Assembly: GCA_964407285.1 (NCBI GenBank)
Contig: CAYOVG010000187.1
Coordinates: 1-13,337 of the forward strand
Length of the DNA stretch: 13,337 nt
Direction: 5' to 3'
Source: CAYOVG01 sp964407285
GTDB taxonomy: Bacteria; Desulfobacterota; Syntrophobacteria; Syntrophobacterales; Syntrophobacteraceae
In this document: positions 1 to 6,485 of the stretch, one piece after another
How the letters are laid out: the number at the start of each line of letters is the position of its first letter
Position numbering within the stretch: position 1 is the first letter of the stretch
Made by a program: the position numbers and the translations under genes
Notes under the pieces: generated by a model
What the model was told of the DNA's origin: nothing
Databases searched by the model: none
What the model saw: only the letters and a program-made list of their open reading frames with translations

Positions 1-8
1 ATCCCAGC

Positions 9-338
9 CTAAACACCCACGCCATTGCGCACGATCGAAAGCGAATGTTGCATGGACAGAACCGAGCTCGAAACCGAAAGCGCCGCGCAGGGCAGCGCCG
101 ACAGCAACGCGCCGGCGCCGGCCATTATGCCCGTGCTCGCCGAAACGAACCCTTCGGGCGAAGCCTGCAAGAGCGAATCCGCTCCCGGTGAAATCCGGGA
201 GCCCGCCGATATCGCCCCCACCGGATGGTCCAGGACCAGCGCCGCGGCTCCGGCGGCTACCGACACATCGAGCGGTATCCACTGATAATTGCGCTCGACC
301 CATTGAGCGCGATCGCTGTCCACCCATTTTCCGCTCAC
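9..338 (-). CDS. Ala/Ser-rich hypothetical protein in phage tail-type cluster
   Basis: The protein has 109 residues. I chose the GTG start at 338 because it overlaps the TGA of the upstream 136-residue phage-type gene by 4 bases (GTGA), a translational-coupling arrangement; there is no clear independent Shine-Dalgarno site. The N-terminus (about 1-25) is polar with three Trp residues (KWVDSD, QWVER, YQWIP). The rest is a low-complexity run rich in Ala, Ser, Gly and Val, with short alternating hydrophobic stretches and no obvious signal peptide. I do not recognise the family. Its position as the last visible gene after two tail-type genes suggests a small virion-associated or surface-exposed protein, but that is inference. 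It could also be a spurious extension in GC-rich DNA; the overlap with its neighbour is the main support. Confidence 0.5.
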   Translation of the reverse strand: MSGKWVDSDRAQWVERNYQWIPLDVSVAAGAAALVLDHPVGAISAGSRISPGADSLLQASPEGFVSASTGIMAGAGALLSALPCAALSVSSSVLSMQHSLSIVRNGVGV

Positions 339-745
339 GTCAGGGTAAGAATCCCGGAGGCGTTGAAGATGATCGAGAAATCACCGTTGTACGGGTACTT
401 CGTCCCCCCGAAGTCGAAGCACTTGACCAGGGGCTTGCCCGAGGCCGTGTCATCGTAGATGACCCCGAAGGCCGCCGAGAACGTGGACGCCGGCCAGGAC
501 ACATCGTCCGCGTCCCATGTCGTTGTGCCTCCCGCCGACGTGAGCGTCACTCCCGTCAGGGCCTTGCCTCCCGTGGTGTAGCCGTTGCCGTCGGGGACCT
601 CTCCGGAAAGATCCGCATACCCCACATGATCGGCGCTCGGGACATAGCTCTCATCGAGTAGCGCCATCTTGAAGGCATGCGTGTCCATATCGATGCTCCC
701 GTCCAGGACCTTATGCTTGAAGCTGTTGTAGAGCACGTCGGACAT
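335..745 (-). CDS. Phage virion/tail-associated hypothetical protein
   Basis: This 136-residue protein starts at the ATG at 745, 7 bases after a strong AAGGAG site. It opens with a pattern I associate with small proteins of tailed-phage structural clusters: YNSFKHKVLDGSIDMDTHAF followed by KMALLDESYVPSADH (residues about 6-40), that is, a short polar lead, 'lnG.iDldt' and 'vaLl...Y.p'. The remainder is Gly/Thr/Asp-rich and probably beta-strand (GGKALTGVTLTSAGGTTTW; FGVIYDDT; FSIIFNASGILTLT), as expected of a virion decoration, fibre or tail-tip protein. It lies downstream of the beta-helix tail protein on the same strand, separated from it only by the repeat-bounded four-helix-bundle gene, and overlaps the 109-residue gene downstream. 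The exact virion role is not known to me; the phage assignment rests on pattern memory plus context. Confidence 0.6.
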   Translation of the reverse strand: MSDVLYNSFKHKVLDGSIDMDTHAFKMALLDESYVPSADHVGYADLSGEVPDGNGYTTGGKALTGVTLTSAGGTTTWDADDVSWPASTFSAAFGVIYDDTASGKPLVKCFDFGGTKYPYNGDFSIIFNASGILTLT

Positions 746-777
746 TCAGAACTCCTTTCTCTGAGAATTGGAGGGAT

Positions 778-801
778 GGTGAATGGGTGAATGGGTGAAT
801 G
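778..801. repeat. Short octamer array, 3 units (GGTGAATG)
   Basis: Three perfect tandem copies of GGTGAATG on the plus strand, ending in a G run. The unit is the exact reverse complement of the CATTCACC unit that makes up the 13-unit array at 1237-1340. The two arrays therefore form inverted borders around the four-helix-bundle gene. The array ends 32 bases before the start codon of the 136-residue phage gene and leaves its ribosome binding site intact. Confidence 0.9.
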
Positions 802-817
802 GGGTCGGCGGTCCGGC

Positions 818-1183
818 TCATCTGGGTTGTTTCCTTGATTGGATGAGTTTGGTAATCATTGCTCCAACTTTGCCGCATTGGGCATCTAAAGGAAGGAAGA
901 GCTGCTCTGAAATGAGGCCGACTTCCCTTGCAATTTCAAGCTGAGTGACGAGTTCGCTGAGGGAGCCTTTCGATATGTAAAGAAACCGGATGAATTCGAT
1001 ATCCGATTTTCTTTCGTAACCTTCGCTAATATTGCAGGCAACGGACACCGCGGCTCTTCGCATCTGATCCCTGAGGCCATAATCTCTGGAGAGCTTTCCT
1101 GATGAAGTCAGCCTGTAAATCTCAACGGCAAGCTTCTTTGCATCCTGCCATACTCTCAGTTCTCTAAAGCTCTGATAGCCCAT
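818..1183 (-). CDS. Four-helix-bundle protein, 23S rRNA IVP/S23 family (orphan)
   Basis: The protein has 121 residues from the ATG at 1183, which follows a GGGAGGGGG purine run. A longer reading frame reaches 1255 but enters repeat DNA, and its extra residues (GEWVNGRGR...) are repeat-derived, so the shorter start is preferred. Family hallmarks are clear: SFRELRVWQDAKKLAVEIYR at the N-terminus, then YGLRDQMRRAAVSVACNISEGYERKS, then FIRFLYISKGSLSELVTQLE. This matches the four-helix-bundle family first seen as ORFs in intervening sequences of 23S rRNA (TIGR02436/PF05635); length is typical. Family members have no established biochemical function. The fold is shared with Avd, the accessory protein of diversity-generating retroelements, but no reverse transcriptase is in the window. 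It is not in rRNA here: it lies between two phage-type genes and inside inverted octamer arrays. Confidence 0.9.
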   Translation of the reverse strand: MGYQSFRELRVWQDAKKLAVEIYRLTSSGKLSRDYGLRDQMRRAAVSVACNISEGYERKSDIEFIRFLYISKGSLSELVTQLEIAREVGLISEQLFLPLDAQCGKVGAMITKLIQSRKQPR

Positions 1184-1236
1184 TTTCCCCCTCCCGATAG
1201 GAACTCCCGATTGGGATAATAATCCACGACCCCGCC

Positions 1237-1340
1237 CATTCACCCACTCACCCACTCACCCACTCACCCATTCACCCATTCACCCATTCACCCATTCACC
1301 CATTCACCCACTCACCCACTCACCCATTCACCCATTCACC
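1237..1340. repeat. 13-unit octamer tandem array (CATTCACC/CACTCACC)
   Basis: Thirteen contiguous 8-bp units fill 104 bp without a gap. Eight are CATTCACC and five are CACTCACC, differing only at position 3. In order, with A for CATTCACC and B for CACTCACC, the array reads A B B B A A A A A B B A A, which suggests block duplication by slippage or unequal exchange. The array begins 3 bases past the stop codon of the beta-helix gene and lies 53 bases upstream of the four-helix-bundle start, so on the minus strand it is the intergenic spacer between the two genes. It is not CRISPR-like: there are no spacers. Its exact inverse lies at 778-801. Confidence 0.95.
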
Positions 1341-1343
1341 ATA

Positions 1344-3674
1344 TCAATTATTCGCCACAACCTTCCACATCCCGTCGCCCACATAGACGCAGGTGACGTA
1401 CCTATGGATGGAGGGCAGTTCGAAGTACTCGGCGCCGTCTATGGTCTCGCCGGGCTGCCCGCGCACCACGACCTTGTTTGCCGATCCGTCCGTCTTCTTC
1501 ACGGTGATCCTGTGCCCCTTGATCGACGGCGAGAGGCGCGGGTCCACCTCCCCAGCCGAAGCATCGACCAGAATCAGCCCGGCATTGCTGCTGGTGTAGG
1601 CCGTGCTGCTCATGGTTGCGACCGCGCCTGCCGGAGCGCTCCCCCAGTAGCCGGCGTCGCTGTCGAAGTTGAACCCGATGGGCGAGTAGGAGTACGCGGC
1701 GACGCTCACCCCGCCGGTGAGGTTATGGAAGGTCCAGTTGCCGGAAACCACCATGTTCCTGGCGTTCGGTTGGATGTTGACGCCGTAGCGCTGTGTGGCC
1801 GTCACGTCCCCGTGATAGCTGTTGGCGCAGATGTTGCCCTGGATGAGGCAACTGAAATCGATGTGGGAGCCGTTTCCGGCCAGGAAGATCCCGTCGTGGG
1901 AGTTCGACGCCGAGGCGCTGTTGTTCATGACGGTATTGGAGGCGATCATCGCCTCGATCTTCCCCCCGTAGACGTAGTCGATGCACACCCCGTGGCGGCC
2001 GTTGGAGCAAATAGAGTTCCCGCTCAGGTTGAACGCGCTCGAACCGGTCGCCGCCACGCCGCTTTCCCCGTTGCCGTGGATCGTGTTGCCCTGGATCACC
2101 ATAGCCGCCCCGTAGCAGCTATCGAGGTACATGCCCGATTGGCCGTTGGCGCGGATCACGTTTCCCGTGACGGCGTACGTTCCGTTGAACCCGTTGGCCG
2201 TACGGTAAAGCCAAATGCCGTGTTTGGAGTTGTCCCGGACGACGTTTCCCGAAATCACCACGTCGGTGATCGTATTGTTGTTGGAATTGTACAGAAGGAT
2301 TCCCGGGCCGGCGTTGTTGTTGAACCGGTTGCCGATGATGCGCACGTCCCTGACGGTATCGCTTGCGCTGTTGGGTTCGATGTCGATGCCCGCCCCCGTG
2401 TTCGTGGTTTCCGTGTAGGTGACGTGGTTGCCCTCGACCAGCAGGCCGCTGACGCTTATGACCGCTATGCCCGTGCGCTGATTGGCGTAGACTGTGTTGT
2501 TGAGGATTCGCACCTCCTGGGGGATCGAACCGCTCGCCCCCGTACCCACGTAGATCCCGTCCCCTCCGTTTCCGGTCGGGCTCGATGTCGGGAAATTCGT
2601 GAGGAAGCACCCCTCGATCGTGATGTTGGATGCCCCGAGGACCGCTATGCCGAAGGTCCTGCCCCCCACGTTATTGGCCTTGTTGCCGTTGAGCCGAAGG
2701 CCCGCCGCCTCGACGCACGTGACGCTCTCCGGAATGGAAATCATGGCCGTGTCCGCCCACGAAGTGGAAGGCTTCGAGATGAGCCCGCCTCCGCGCGCGC
2801 CCGATATCCGCGTGAAGCTCTTGGGCGTGAGGCTCGAAGACACCCGGTGCGTGGCCGATATCACCAGGGTCGAATCGGCGGGCATGGAGGAAAGCGCCGC
2901 CTGCAGCCGGTTCGTATCGTCCGTTCCGCCCGTGTCGGTCCCGTTTCCCGCGGTTCCGAACCATTCCGGATAGACCGCGCTCACGCTCCCGTTCCCGAAA
3001 ACCACGGAGCCGTCTCCGGAAAAGACCTCGGTCATCCCGGCGTGGAACGGGCCGTTGATCGTGAGGGTCTTGCCGGATGCAATGGAGAACACGGCCCCGT
3101 GCTGTGGAATGAGCGCCGCGGTTGAAGGAATGGTCAGATCATTCGAGATGGTATAGGTGTGGCTGCCGGGCAGCATCAGATTGACCATATTGGAGCCCGC
3201 CCGGTCCAGGACCCATTTGAGGCCGTACTCCAGGTCCGAACTCGAATGGTCCCCGGAAACCGGCGAAACGTACCACTGCCGGAAGGCCTGCGATCCGTAG
3301 CCGTTGACCTCTCCGGAGTAGTAGACGGTTGCGACGAATCCGTCGATGCTGGACCCCGACCGGTGCACCACGAACGAGTCCGTTCCCTTCACAACCCAGA
3401 TGTCGCCGATGGCCGAGGTCCTTGCCGTTGGAGTGACGGACACGGTGTAATCGTCCGTCGAATCCACGGACTTGGGGAGCGCTACGGCGGCGCCGGGTTC
3501 GTCGGCAAACGAACCGGCGAGCTGGTAGACTTCCGGCCTCTCCGCCACGTACGAGCGGATGTCTCCATACGCGCTGTCGAGTGCGGTGAAGTTGGCGTTG
3601 AGCTTCGTATGCCATGCGATGCTCGCTTTGTCCGGAAGGTAGAGCCCGAGCCGGCTGGTGGTCGCGTCCGACAT
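1344..3674 (-). CDS. Right-handed beta-helix tail fibre/tailspike-like protein
   Basis: This 776-residue protein starts at the ATG at 3674, behind an AAAGGGGG site. Residues 1-45 (TSRLGLYLPDK; KLNANFTALDSAYGDI) resemble the N-terminal region of phage tail fibre proteins. Around 236-262, the stretch EWFGTAGNGTDTGGTDDT followed by LQAAL resembles the start of pectate-lyase-type (Pectate_lyase_3) tailspike domains. Residues about 280-690 hold many parallel beta-helix repeats of the type 'ItIegN.i.nngg.GI.v' (for example VRILNNTVYANQRTGIAV, VRIIGNRFNNNAGPGILL, AMVIQGNTIHGNGESGV). The C-terminus (about 705-776; HRITVKKTDGSANKVVVRG, GETIDGAEYF, YVTCVYVGDGMWKVV) is a compact beta module often seen ending phage tail proteins. 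A host-surface glycan-binding or glycan-cleaving role is likely by family. No catalytic residues can be assigned. It is first in the visible minus-strand phage-type cluster. Confidence 0.85.
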   Translation of the reverse strand: MSDATTSRLGLYLPDKASIAWHTKLNANFTALDSAYGDIRSYVAERPEVYQLAGSFADEPGAAVALPKSVDSTDDYTVSVTPTARTSAIGDIWVVKGTDSFVVHRSGSSIDGFVATVYYSGEVNGYGSQAFRQWYVSPVSGDHSSSDLEYGLKWVLDRAGSNMVNLMLPGSHTYTISNDLTIPSTAALIPQHGAVFSIASGKTLTINGPFHAGMTEVFSGDGSVVFGNGSVSAVYPEWFGTAGNGTDTGGTDDTNRLQAALSSMPADSTLVISATHRVSSSLTPKSFTRISGARGGGLISKPSTSWADTAMISIPESVTCVEAAGLRLNGNKANNVGGRTFGIAVLGASNITIEGCFLTNFPTSSPTGNGGDGIYVGTGASGSIPQEVRILNNTVYANQRTGIAVISVSGLLVEGNHVTYTETTNTGAGIDIEPNSASDTVRDVRIIGNRFNNNAGPGILLYNSNNNTITDVVISGNVVRDNSKHGIWLYRTANGFNGTYAVTGNVIRANGQSGMYLDSCYGAAMVIQGNTIHGNGESGVAATGSSAFNLSGNSICSNGRHGVCIDYVYGGKIEAMIASNTVMNNSASASNSHDGIFLAGNGSHIDFSCLIQGNICANSYHGDVTATQRYGVNIQPNARNMVVSGNWTFHNLTGGVSVAAYSYSPIGFNFDSDAGYWGSAPAGAVATMSSTAYTSSNAGLILVDASAGEVDPRLSPSIKGHRITVKKTDGSANKVVVRGQPGETIDGAEYFELPSIHRYVTCVYVGDGMWKVVANN

Positions 3675-4249
3675 TTTTCCGTCCCCCTTTCGTGTGGTTT
3701 ACTACCGGTTTTCACGGTTATGGCTTTCGAGCGCAAGTGTCCTGTCCGGATGCGCCCGGCCGGCTGCGGCTTGCTCCCACTCAAATATGGCTGTATACGG
3801 ATACTGCTACTGGTTCCGGCACTTGGACGGACTACGCGCGATGTCGCGTGCGCTCCCGTGTGCGGATTGTGCACGGAGGCTACCGGAGCGCCCATAATAT
3901 ATCCGGGAGACGCCATGTCAATTAAAGAATCGACGTGCGGTATTTCCAGGGGAATACTTTTCCTGCGAAAACAGGCGGGACCTACTCGGAAAAACTTCGG
4001 AGCCCCTGCAGGCGTCGAGCCCGACTGCGCGAACCGGACCGAGGCGGGCGCGAAAACCCCGTCGGACACGATTCTCATGGCGATTTCATATGCAGGCGGG
4101 TGCGCTCCCGACGGGCGGAGCCGACGACCGGACCGCGTCTTGTGTCGGCGCGCGGAAGGGCTGTGGCATCCCGTTCGCCCTTCGATATTTCAGGGCGAAC
4201 GGCATGTCCCGATCCTTATGTCCCAATCCTTGCGCGCGCAACGGACTCA
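3675..4249. other. Gene-poor intergenic region
   Basis: I find no convincing gene in these roughly 575 bases. Open frames crossing it are continuations of shadows of the beta-helix gene or lack ribosome binding sites and family resemblance. It must hold the promoter of the minus-strand tail gene, for which no good -35/-10 pair was found. It also holds an imperfect inverted repeat at about 3940-3957 (GTATTTCC...GGGAATAC) and the strong hairpin listed separately at 4167-4206. It divides the phage-type block from the DUF1328 gene. Confidence 0.5.
4167..4206. promoter_or_regulatory. Strong inverted repeat, 15-bp arms, 10-nt loop
   Basis: Left arm CATCCCGTTCGCCCT (4167-4181) and right arm AGGGCGAACGGCATG (4192-4206) pair at 14 of 15 positions around the loop TCGATATTTC. 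No T tract follows on either side, so it is not a classical intrinsic terminator. It lies about 45 bases upstream of the AT-rich promoter-like segment before the DUF1328 gene. It could be a protein-binding operator, a bidirectional transcription barrier or a small structured RNA element; the sequence alone does not decide. Confidence 0.6.
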
Positions 4250-4314
4250 TTGACAAAGGCCTGGATATCATTAGCTTATTTATAAGCCACTCTATTTACT
4301 ATCAATTTAGCTAA
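4250..4314 (+). promoter_or_regulatory. AT-rich promoter/operator region of the DUF1328 gene
   Basis: A perfect TTGACA (4250-4255) opens an AT-rich segment that stands out from the GC-rich surroundings. The best -10-like hexamer, TATTTA (4277-4282), is 21 bases away, longer than ideal, so a standard housekeeping promoter is uncertain. The palindrome CTTAT-TT-ATAAG (4275-4286) and the inverted pair TTAGCT (4271-4276) / AGCTAA (4309-4314) are possible operator sites. The ideal AAGGAGG ribosome binding site follows at 4313-4319. Confidence 0.35.
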
Positions 4315-4326
4315 GGAGGCGCACAA

Positions 4327-4494
4327 ATGCTGTCATGGGCCATAATGTTTCTGGTTATTGCTATTATTGCCGGCATATTCGGGTTTACCGGGGTGGCCGG
4401 CACCGCATCGGGAATAGCCCAGGTCTTGTTTTTCATCTTCCTGGTTCTGTTCGTGATATCGCTGATCACGGGGAGAGGCGGGACGAGAGTCTGA
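4327..4494 (+). CDS. DUF1328 small inner-membrane protein
   Basis: The ATG follows AAGGAGG at the ideal 7-base spacing and opens a 55-residue frame ending in TGA. The protein begins MLSWAIMFLVIAIIAGIFGF, continues with a short Gly/Thr/Ala linker (TGVAGTASGIAQ), then a second hydrophobic helix (VLFFIFLVLFVISLI) and a short basic tail (TGRGGTRV). This is the complete form of the DUF1328/UPF0391 (YtjA-like) family: two membrane helices, 50-60 residues, found across proteobacteria. The biochemical role is unknown; family members are often linked to envelope stress. The gene stands alone on the plus strand with its own AT-rich upstream region and converges with the alpha/beta hydrolase gene 24 bases downstream. 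No terminator is obvious between them. Confidence 0.92.
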   Translation: MLSWAIMFLVIAIIAGIFGFTGVAGTASGIAQVLFFIFLVLFVISLITGRGGTRV

Positions 4495-4518
4495 CGCCCG
4501 GAAAGCGATGGAAGAGGT

Positions 4519-5397
4519 TCACTCCGGTTCCCGCCGGTTGGCCTCTTCCGCGATAAAGTCCAGGATCCGCCTCGCCGTGGGCCGATGGTAGAGCATCTCG
4601 ATATGGCTGATGGGGCGAGTCTCCTCCTGTATCCACCCGCTCCCGCTTTGCTCCGGAATTGTCAGGGCTTCGGCGGGAAACACCATGTTGTCTATGGGAG
4701 AGTAGAGCGACAGGGCGCGGATTCGGGACGGCATTTTCCTCCTTTCCAGCATCTCGATCGCCGGACTGCGATAGCTGAGATCGATACACGCCTTGCCGAA
4801 TCCCAGGACCGCGAGTTTGGACCCCTGGTGCGGAGCCCCCAGGGCGATGACGGCCGATATGCCGTCCACCGCGCTCGCATCCTGCGCATAGGCGCGCACC
4901 AGCAGTCCCCCGGAACTGTGCCCGATGAGAACGATCGGCCGGCCGGGCAGTTCACGCACGACCTCCCGCACGAAAGAATCAAAATCCTCGACCAACTCCT
5001 GAAGCGCGCACTTCCACGCGGGCCTCGACCAGGCGTAAATGTTCGTGTATCCCGCCTTCATCAGCCGGCGCCGCAGGAGCACCCAGGCGCTCGCATTGTG
5101 GTAGAGGCCGTGGGCCAGGATGACGGTGGGCAACGGGGAATTCCGGTCCGGGGGAGGAGCCCATAACTTCTTCCACAGCGTCGCGGGCATCAGGATTACG
5201 ACGAGTAGCTGGCTGTATATGCTGTAGAGAATACCCCTGGCGATAAGCAGCCGCACCCTGCCCCCGGAAAGCTTTTCCAGGTAGGCCAGGTAGGAGCTGT
5301 TGGCCGCTTCGTACCAGAAAAAAGCATAGCTGAGGCAAGCGAAGTAGGTTACCGACACCAGAACCGCCAGTATCGACATCAACGTGAACAGCATCAC
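4519..5397 (-). CDS. Membrane-anchored alpha/beta hydrolase (lipase/esterase-like)
   Basis: The protein has 292 residues with the GTG start at 5397 (an ATG is the next codon); GTG overlaps the TGA of the HAD gene as GTGA, and an AGGAGG lies 11 bases before it. Residues 3-27 form an N-terminal membrane helix and about 50-73 a second hydrophobic segment, so the enzyme is probably membrane-anchored. The catalytic domain follows: oxyanion-side HG in PTVILAHGLYHNASAW (90-105), nucleophile elbow GHSSGG with Ser161, an APHQGS segment (188-193) common in PGAP1/LipA-like lipases, probable acid Asp236 in SPIDNMV, and His265 in ISHIEML (or His271). A serine hydrolase acting on lipid or another ester is expected; the substrate is unknown. 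It forms a translationally coupled pair with the HAD gene. Confidence 0.88.
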   Translation of the reverse strand: MMLFTLMSILAVLVSVTYFACLSYAFFWYEAANSSYLAYLEKLSGGRVRLLIARGILYSIYSQLLVVILMPATLWKKLWAPPPDRNSPLPTVILAHGLYHNASAWVLLRRRLMKAGYTNIYAWSRPAWKCALQELVEDFDSFVREVVRELPGRPIVLIGHSSGGLLVRAYAQDASAVDGISAVIALGAPHQGSKLAVLGFGKACIDLSYRSPAIEMLERRKMPSRIRALSLYSPIDNMVFPAEALTIPEQSGSGWIQEETRPISHIEMLYHRPTARRILDFIAEEANRREPE

Positions 5398-6365
5398 CTG
5401 GTTTGAATCCTCCTTTCCATGATCCGCAAAACCTCGTCCAGGTCTCCCGCCGCTTCATCGGGAAGCGCCTTTTCCCCTCTCAACACCTGGAGGAGCAGGC
5501 CCTTTTCCCGCTCGGGCCTGCGAAGCACCCAGACGGCGCGCATTCCCGCCTTCATGGCGGGCTCCACATCCAGTTCATAGCTGTCGCCCACCATCCAGCA
5601 GGCCGCGGCGACCCCTCCCGCGGCGGTATCGACCGCCAACCGGTACAGCTCCGCGGAAGGCTTCTTGATCCCCACCCGGTAGCTCAGGAACCGGTAGTCC
5701 AGGAGCCCCTCTATCTCCGGGCAGTTGCGACAAAACCCTTCATAGAAGGGATGCCAGGTATTGGATATCACGCCCAGCCCGCACCCCTTCTCCTTGAGAA
5801 ACGCCGACAACCGCACGGCCCCCGGAATTGCCCGGACGCACTCCACCTGCTCGCGCCAGACATCCTCCACCATCTCCCGCAGCCACGACGGGTCTTTGCC
5901 GGGCAGGATCTCCCGGAGAGCTTCCACAAGCGGTCCCGGCTCCGTGCACCGGAATGTCATGATGAACTTGCCCACTCGGGCCGTTTCCTTCTCGGTGAGC
6001 CGCAGACGGCCGCCGAGCACGCGCCGGGGCGATTGCTCCGCCCCGGTCGCAAGCGTCTGGCCTATGTCGAAGAAAACGAATGGGCTTCGCGTTGCGCGTT
6101 GAGCGCTTCGCGTTGCGGGTTGCGGGTTGCGGGTTGCGGGTTCCGCGTTACGCGCTGCCGACCTCGGGTTGCGGGTCGCCTCCGGGTTGCGGGTCGCCTC
6201 CGGGTTGCGGGTCGCCTCCGGGTTGCGGGTCGCCTCCGGGTTGCGGGTTGCGGGTTGCGAGTTGCGCGTTACGCTTTGCAGATCTCGAGTTGCGGGTTGC
6301 GGGCTGCGCGTTGCCGGTCGAGGGTCCCGGTTCTCGCAGGCCATCGGTGTATTTTCATCGTTCAT
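5394..6365 (-). CDS. HAD-superfamily hydrolase with repeat-encoded N-terminal extension
   Basis: The frame encodes 323 residues from the ATG at 6365. Residues 1-93 are low complexity (period-6 EATRNP and period-7 ATRNPQP units) and come from the DNA repeat at about 6088-6332. The HAD domain begins near residue 95: motif I FFDIGQT (Asp100 nucleophile, but Gly102 where most HAD phosphatases have the acid/base Asp), a helical cap at about 113-195, motif II ISNTW (Ser201), motif III KKPSAELY (Lys234/235) and motif IV GDSYELD (Asp261, Asp266). The core is about 228 residues, normal for the superfamily. No ATG, GTG or TTG in frame lies between residue 8 and the domain, and neither early ATG has a good ribosome binding site, so the native start is uncertain. 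The frame is open throughout the repeat. It overlaps the hydrolase gene downstream. Substrate unknown. Confidence 0.8.
   Translation of the reverse strand: MNDENTPMACENRDPRPATRSPQPATRDLQSVTRNSQPATRNPEATRNPEATRNPEATRNPEATRNPRSAARNAEPATRNPQPATRSAQRATRSPFVFFDIGQTLATGAEQSPRRVLGGRLRLTEKETARVGKFIMTFRCTEPGPLVEALREILPGKDPSWLREMVEDVWREQVECVRAIPGAVRLSAFLKEKGCGLGVISNTWHPFYEGFCRNCPEIEGLLDYRFLSYRVGIKKPSAELYRLAVDTAAGGVAAACWMVGDSYELDVEPAMKAGMRAVWVLRRPEREKGLLLQVLRGEKALPDEAAGDLDEVLRIMERRIQTR
6088..6332. repeat. GC-rich GGGTTGC-type repeat tract inside the HAD gene
   Basis: A roughly 245-bp tract is built from the heptamer GGGTTGC and close variants (GCGTTGC, GCGTTAC, GGGTTCC, GAGTTGC), uninterrupted in places and degenerate at the edges. 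On the coding (minus) strand three heptamers (21 nt) give the seven-residue period ATRNPQP. No stop occurs in the HAD frame, so the tract is translated as a basic, Pro/Asn/Arg-rich extension. Boundaries are approximate because the outer copies are degenerate. Confidence 0.85.
6165..6236. repeat. Four perfect 18-bp tandem repeats
   Basis: Four identical copies of CGGGTTGCGGGTCGCCTC run head to tail, followed by a partial copy that merges into the GGGTTGC heptamers. In the HAD frame each encodes one EATRNP hexapeptide. Perfect identity implies recent expansion, so copy number may vary between close relatives, always by whole codons. Confidence 0.95.
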
Positions 6366-6485
6366 TGGTGCACGCCGGAAAAGACAGTCACAATCAAAAG
6401 TCGCTCTGAAAATGCGCGGAAAGCACGAGGCCGGATCGATTCGGCTTACCCGGCCTCCCGCTTCGCGCGCGCTCCGACAAGGCGC

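Larger units (their letters stand above)
778..1340. mobile_element. Putative repeat-bounded cassette carrying a four-helix-bundle gene
   Basis: This is a composite interval of about 560 bp: 3 octamers, the four-helix-bundle (IVP-family) gene, then 13 octamers in inverse orientation. One edge lies 3 bases beyond the stop codon of the beta-helix tail gene; the other lies just upstream of the next phage gene's ribosome binding site. The insertion thus separates two phage-type genes without breaking either. No transposase, integrase or target-site duplication is visible, so mobility is an inference from the inverted borders and clean placement. Alternatives are simple slippage-driven growth of intergenic repeats around a resident gene, or a structural role of the repeats in the transcript (the arrays could pair as a long stem enclosing the gene). 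Confidence 0.4.

Noticed and set aside
818..1183. Diversity-generating retroelement (Avd-like gene near a tail fibre gene)
   Set aside because: The four-helix-bundle fold and tail context raised this, but there is no reverse transcriptase and no template/variable repeat pair, and the protein matches the IVP/S23 branch better than Avd.
818..1183. IVP gene as part of a 23S rRNA insertion
   Set aside because: No rRNA sequence flanks it; the neighbours are protein-coding phage-type genes.
1237..1340. CRISPR array
   Set aside because: Units are 8 bp, directly adjacent, with no spacers and no cas genes.
1404..3125. A 573-residue plus-strand frame
   Set aside because: It is antisense to the beta-helix gene and has no recognisable motifs; the minus-strand frame has clear beta-helix repeats and a proper ribosome binding site.
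4519..5397. Intrinsic terminator between the convergent DUF1328 and hydrolase genes
   Set aside because: The 24-base gap has no stable stem followed by a T tract on either strand.
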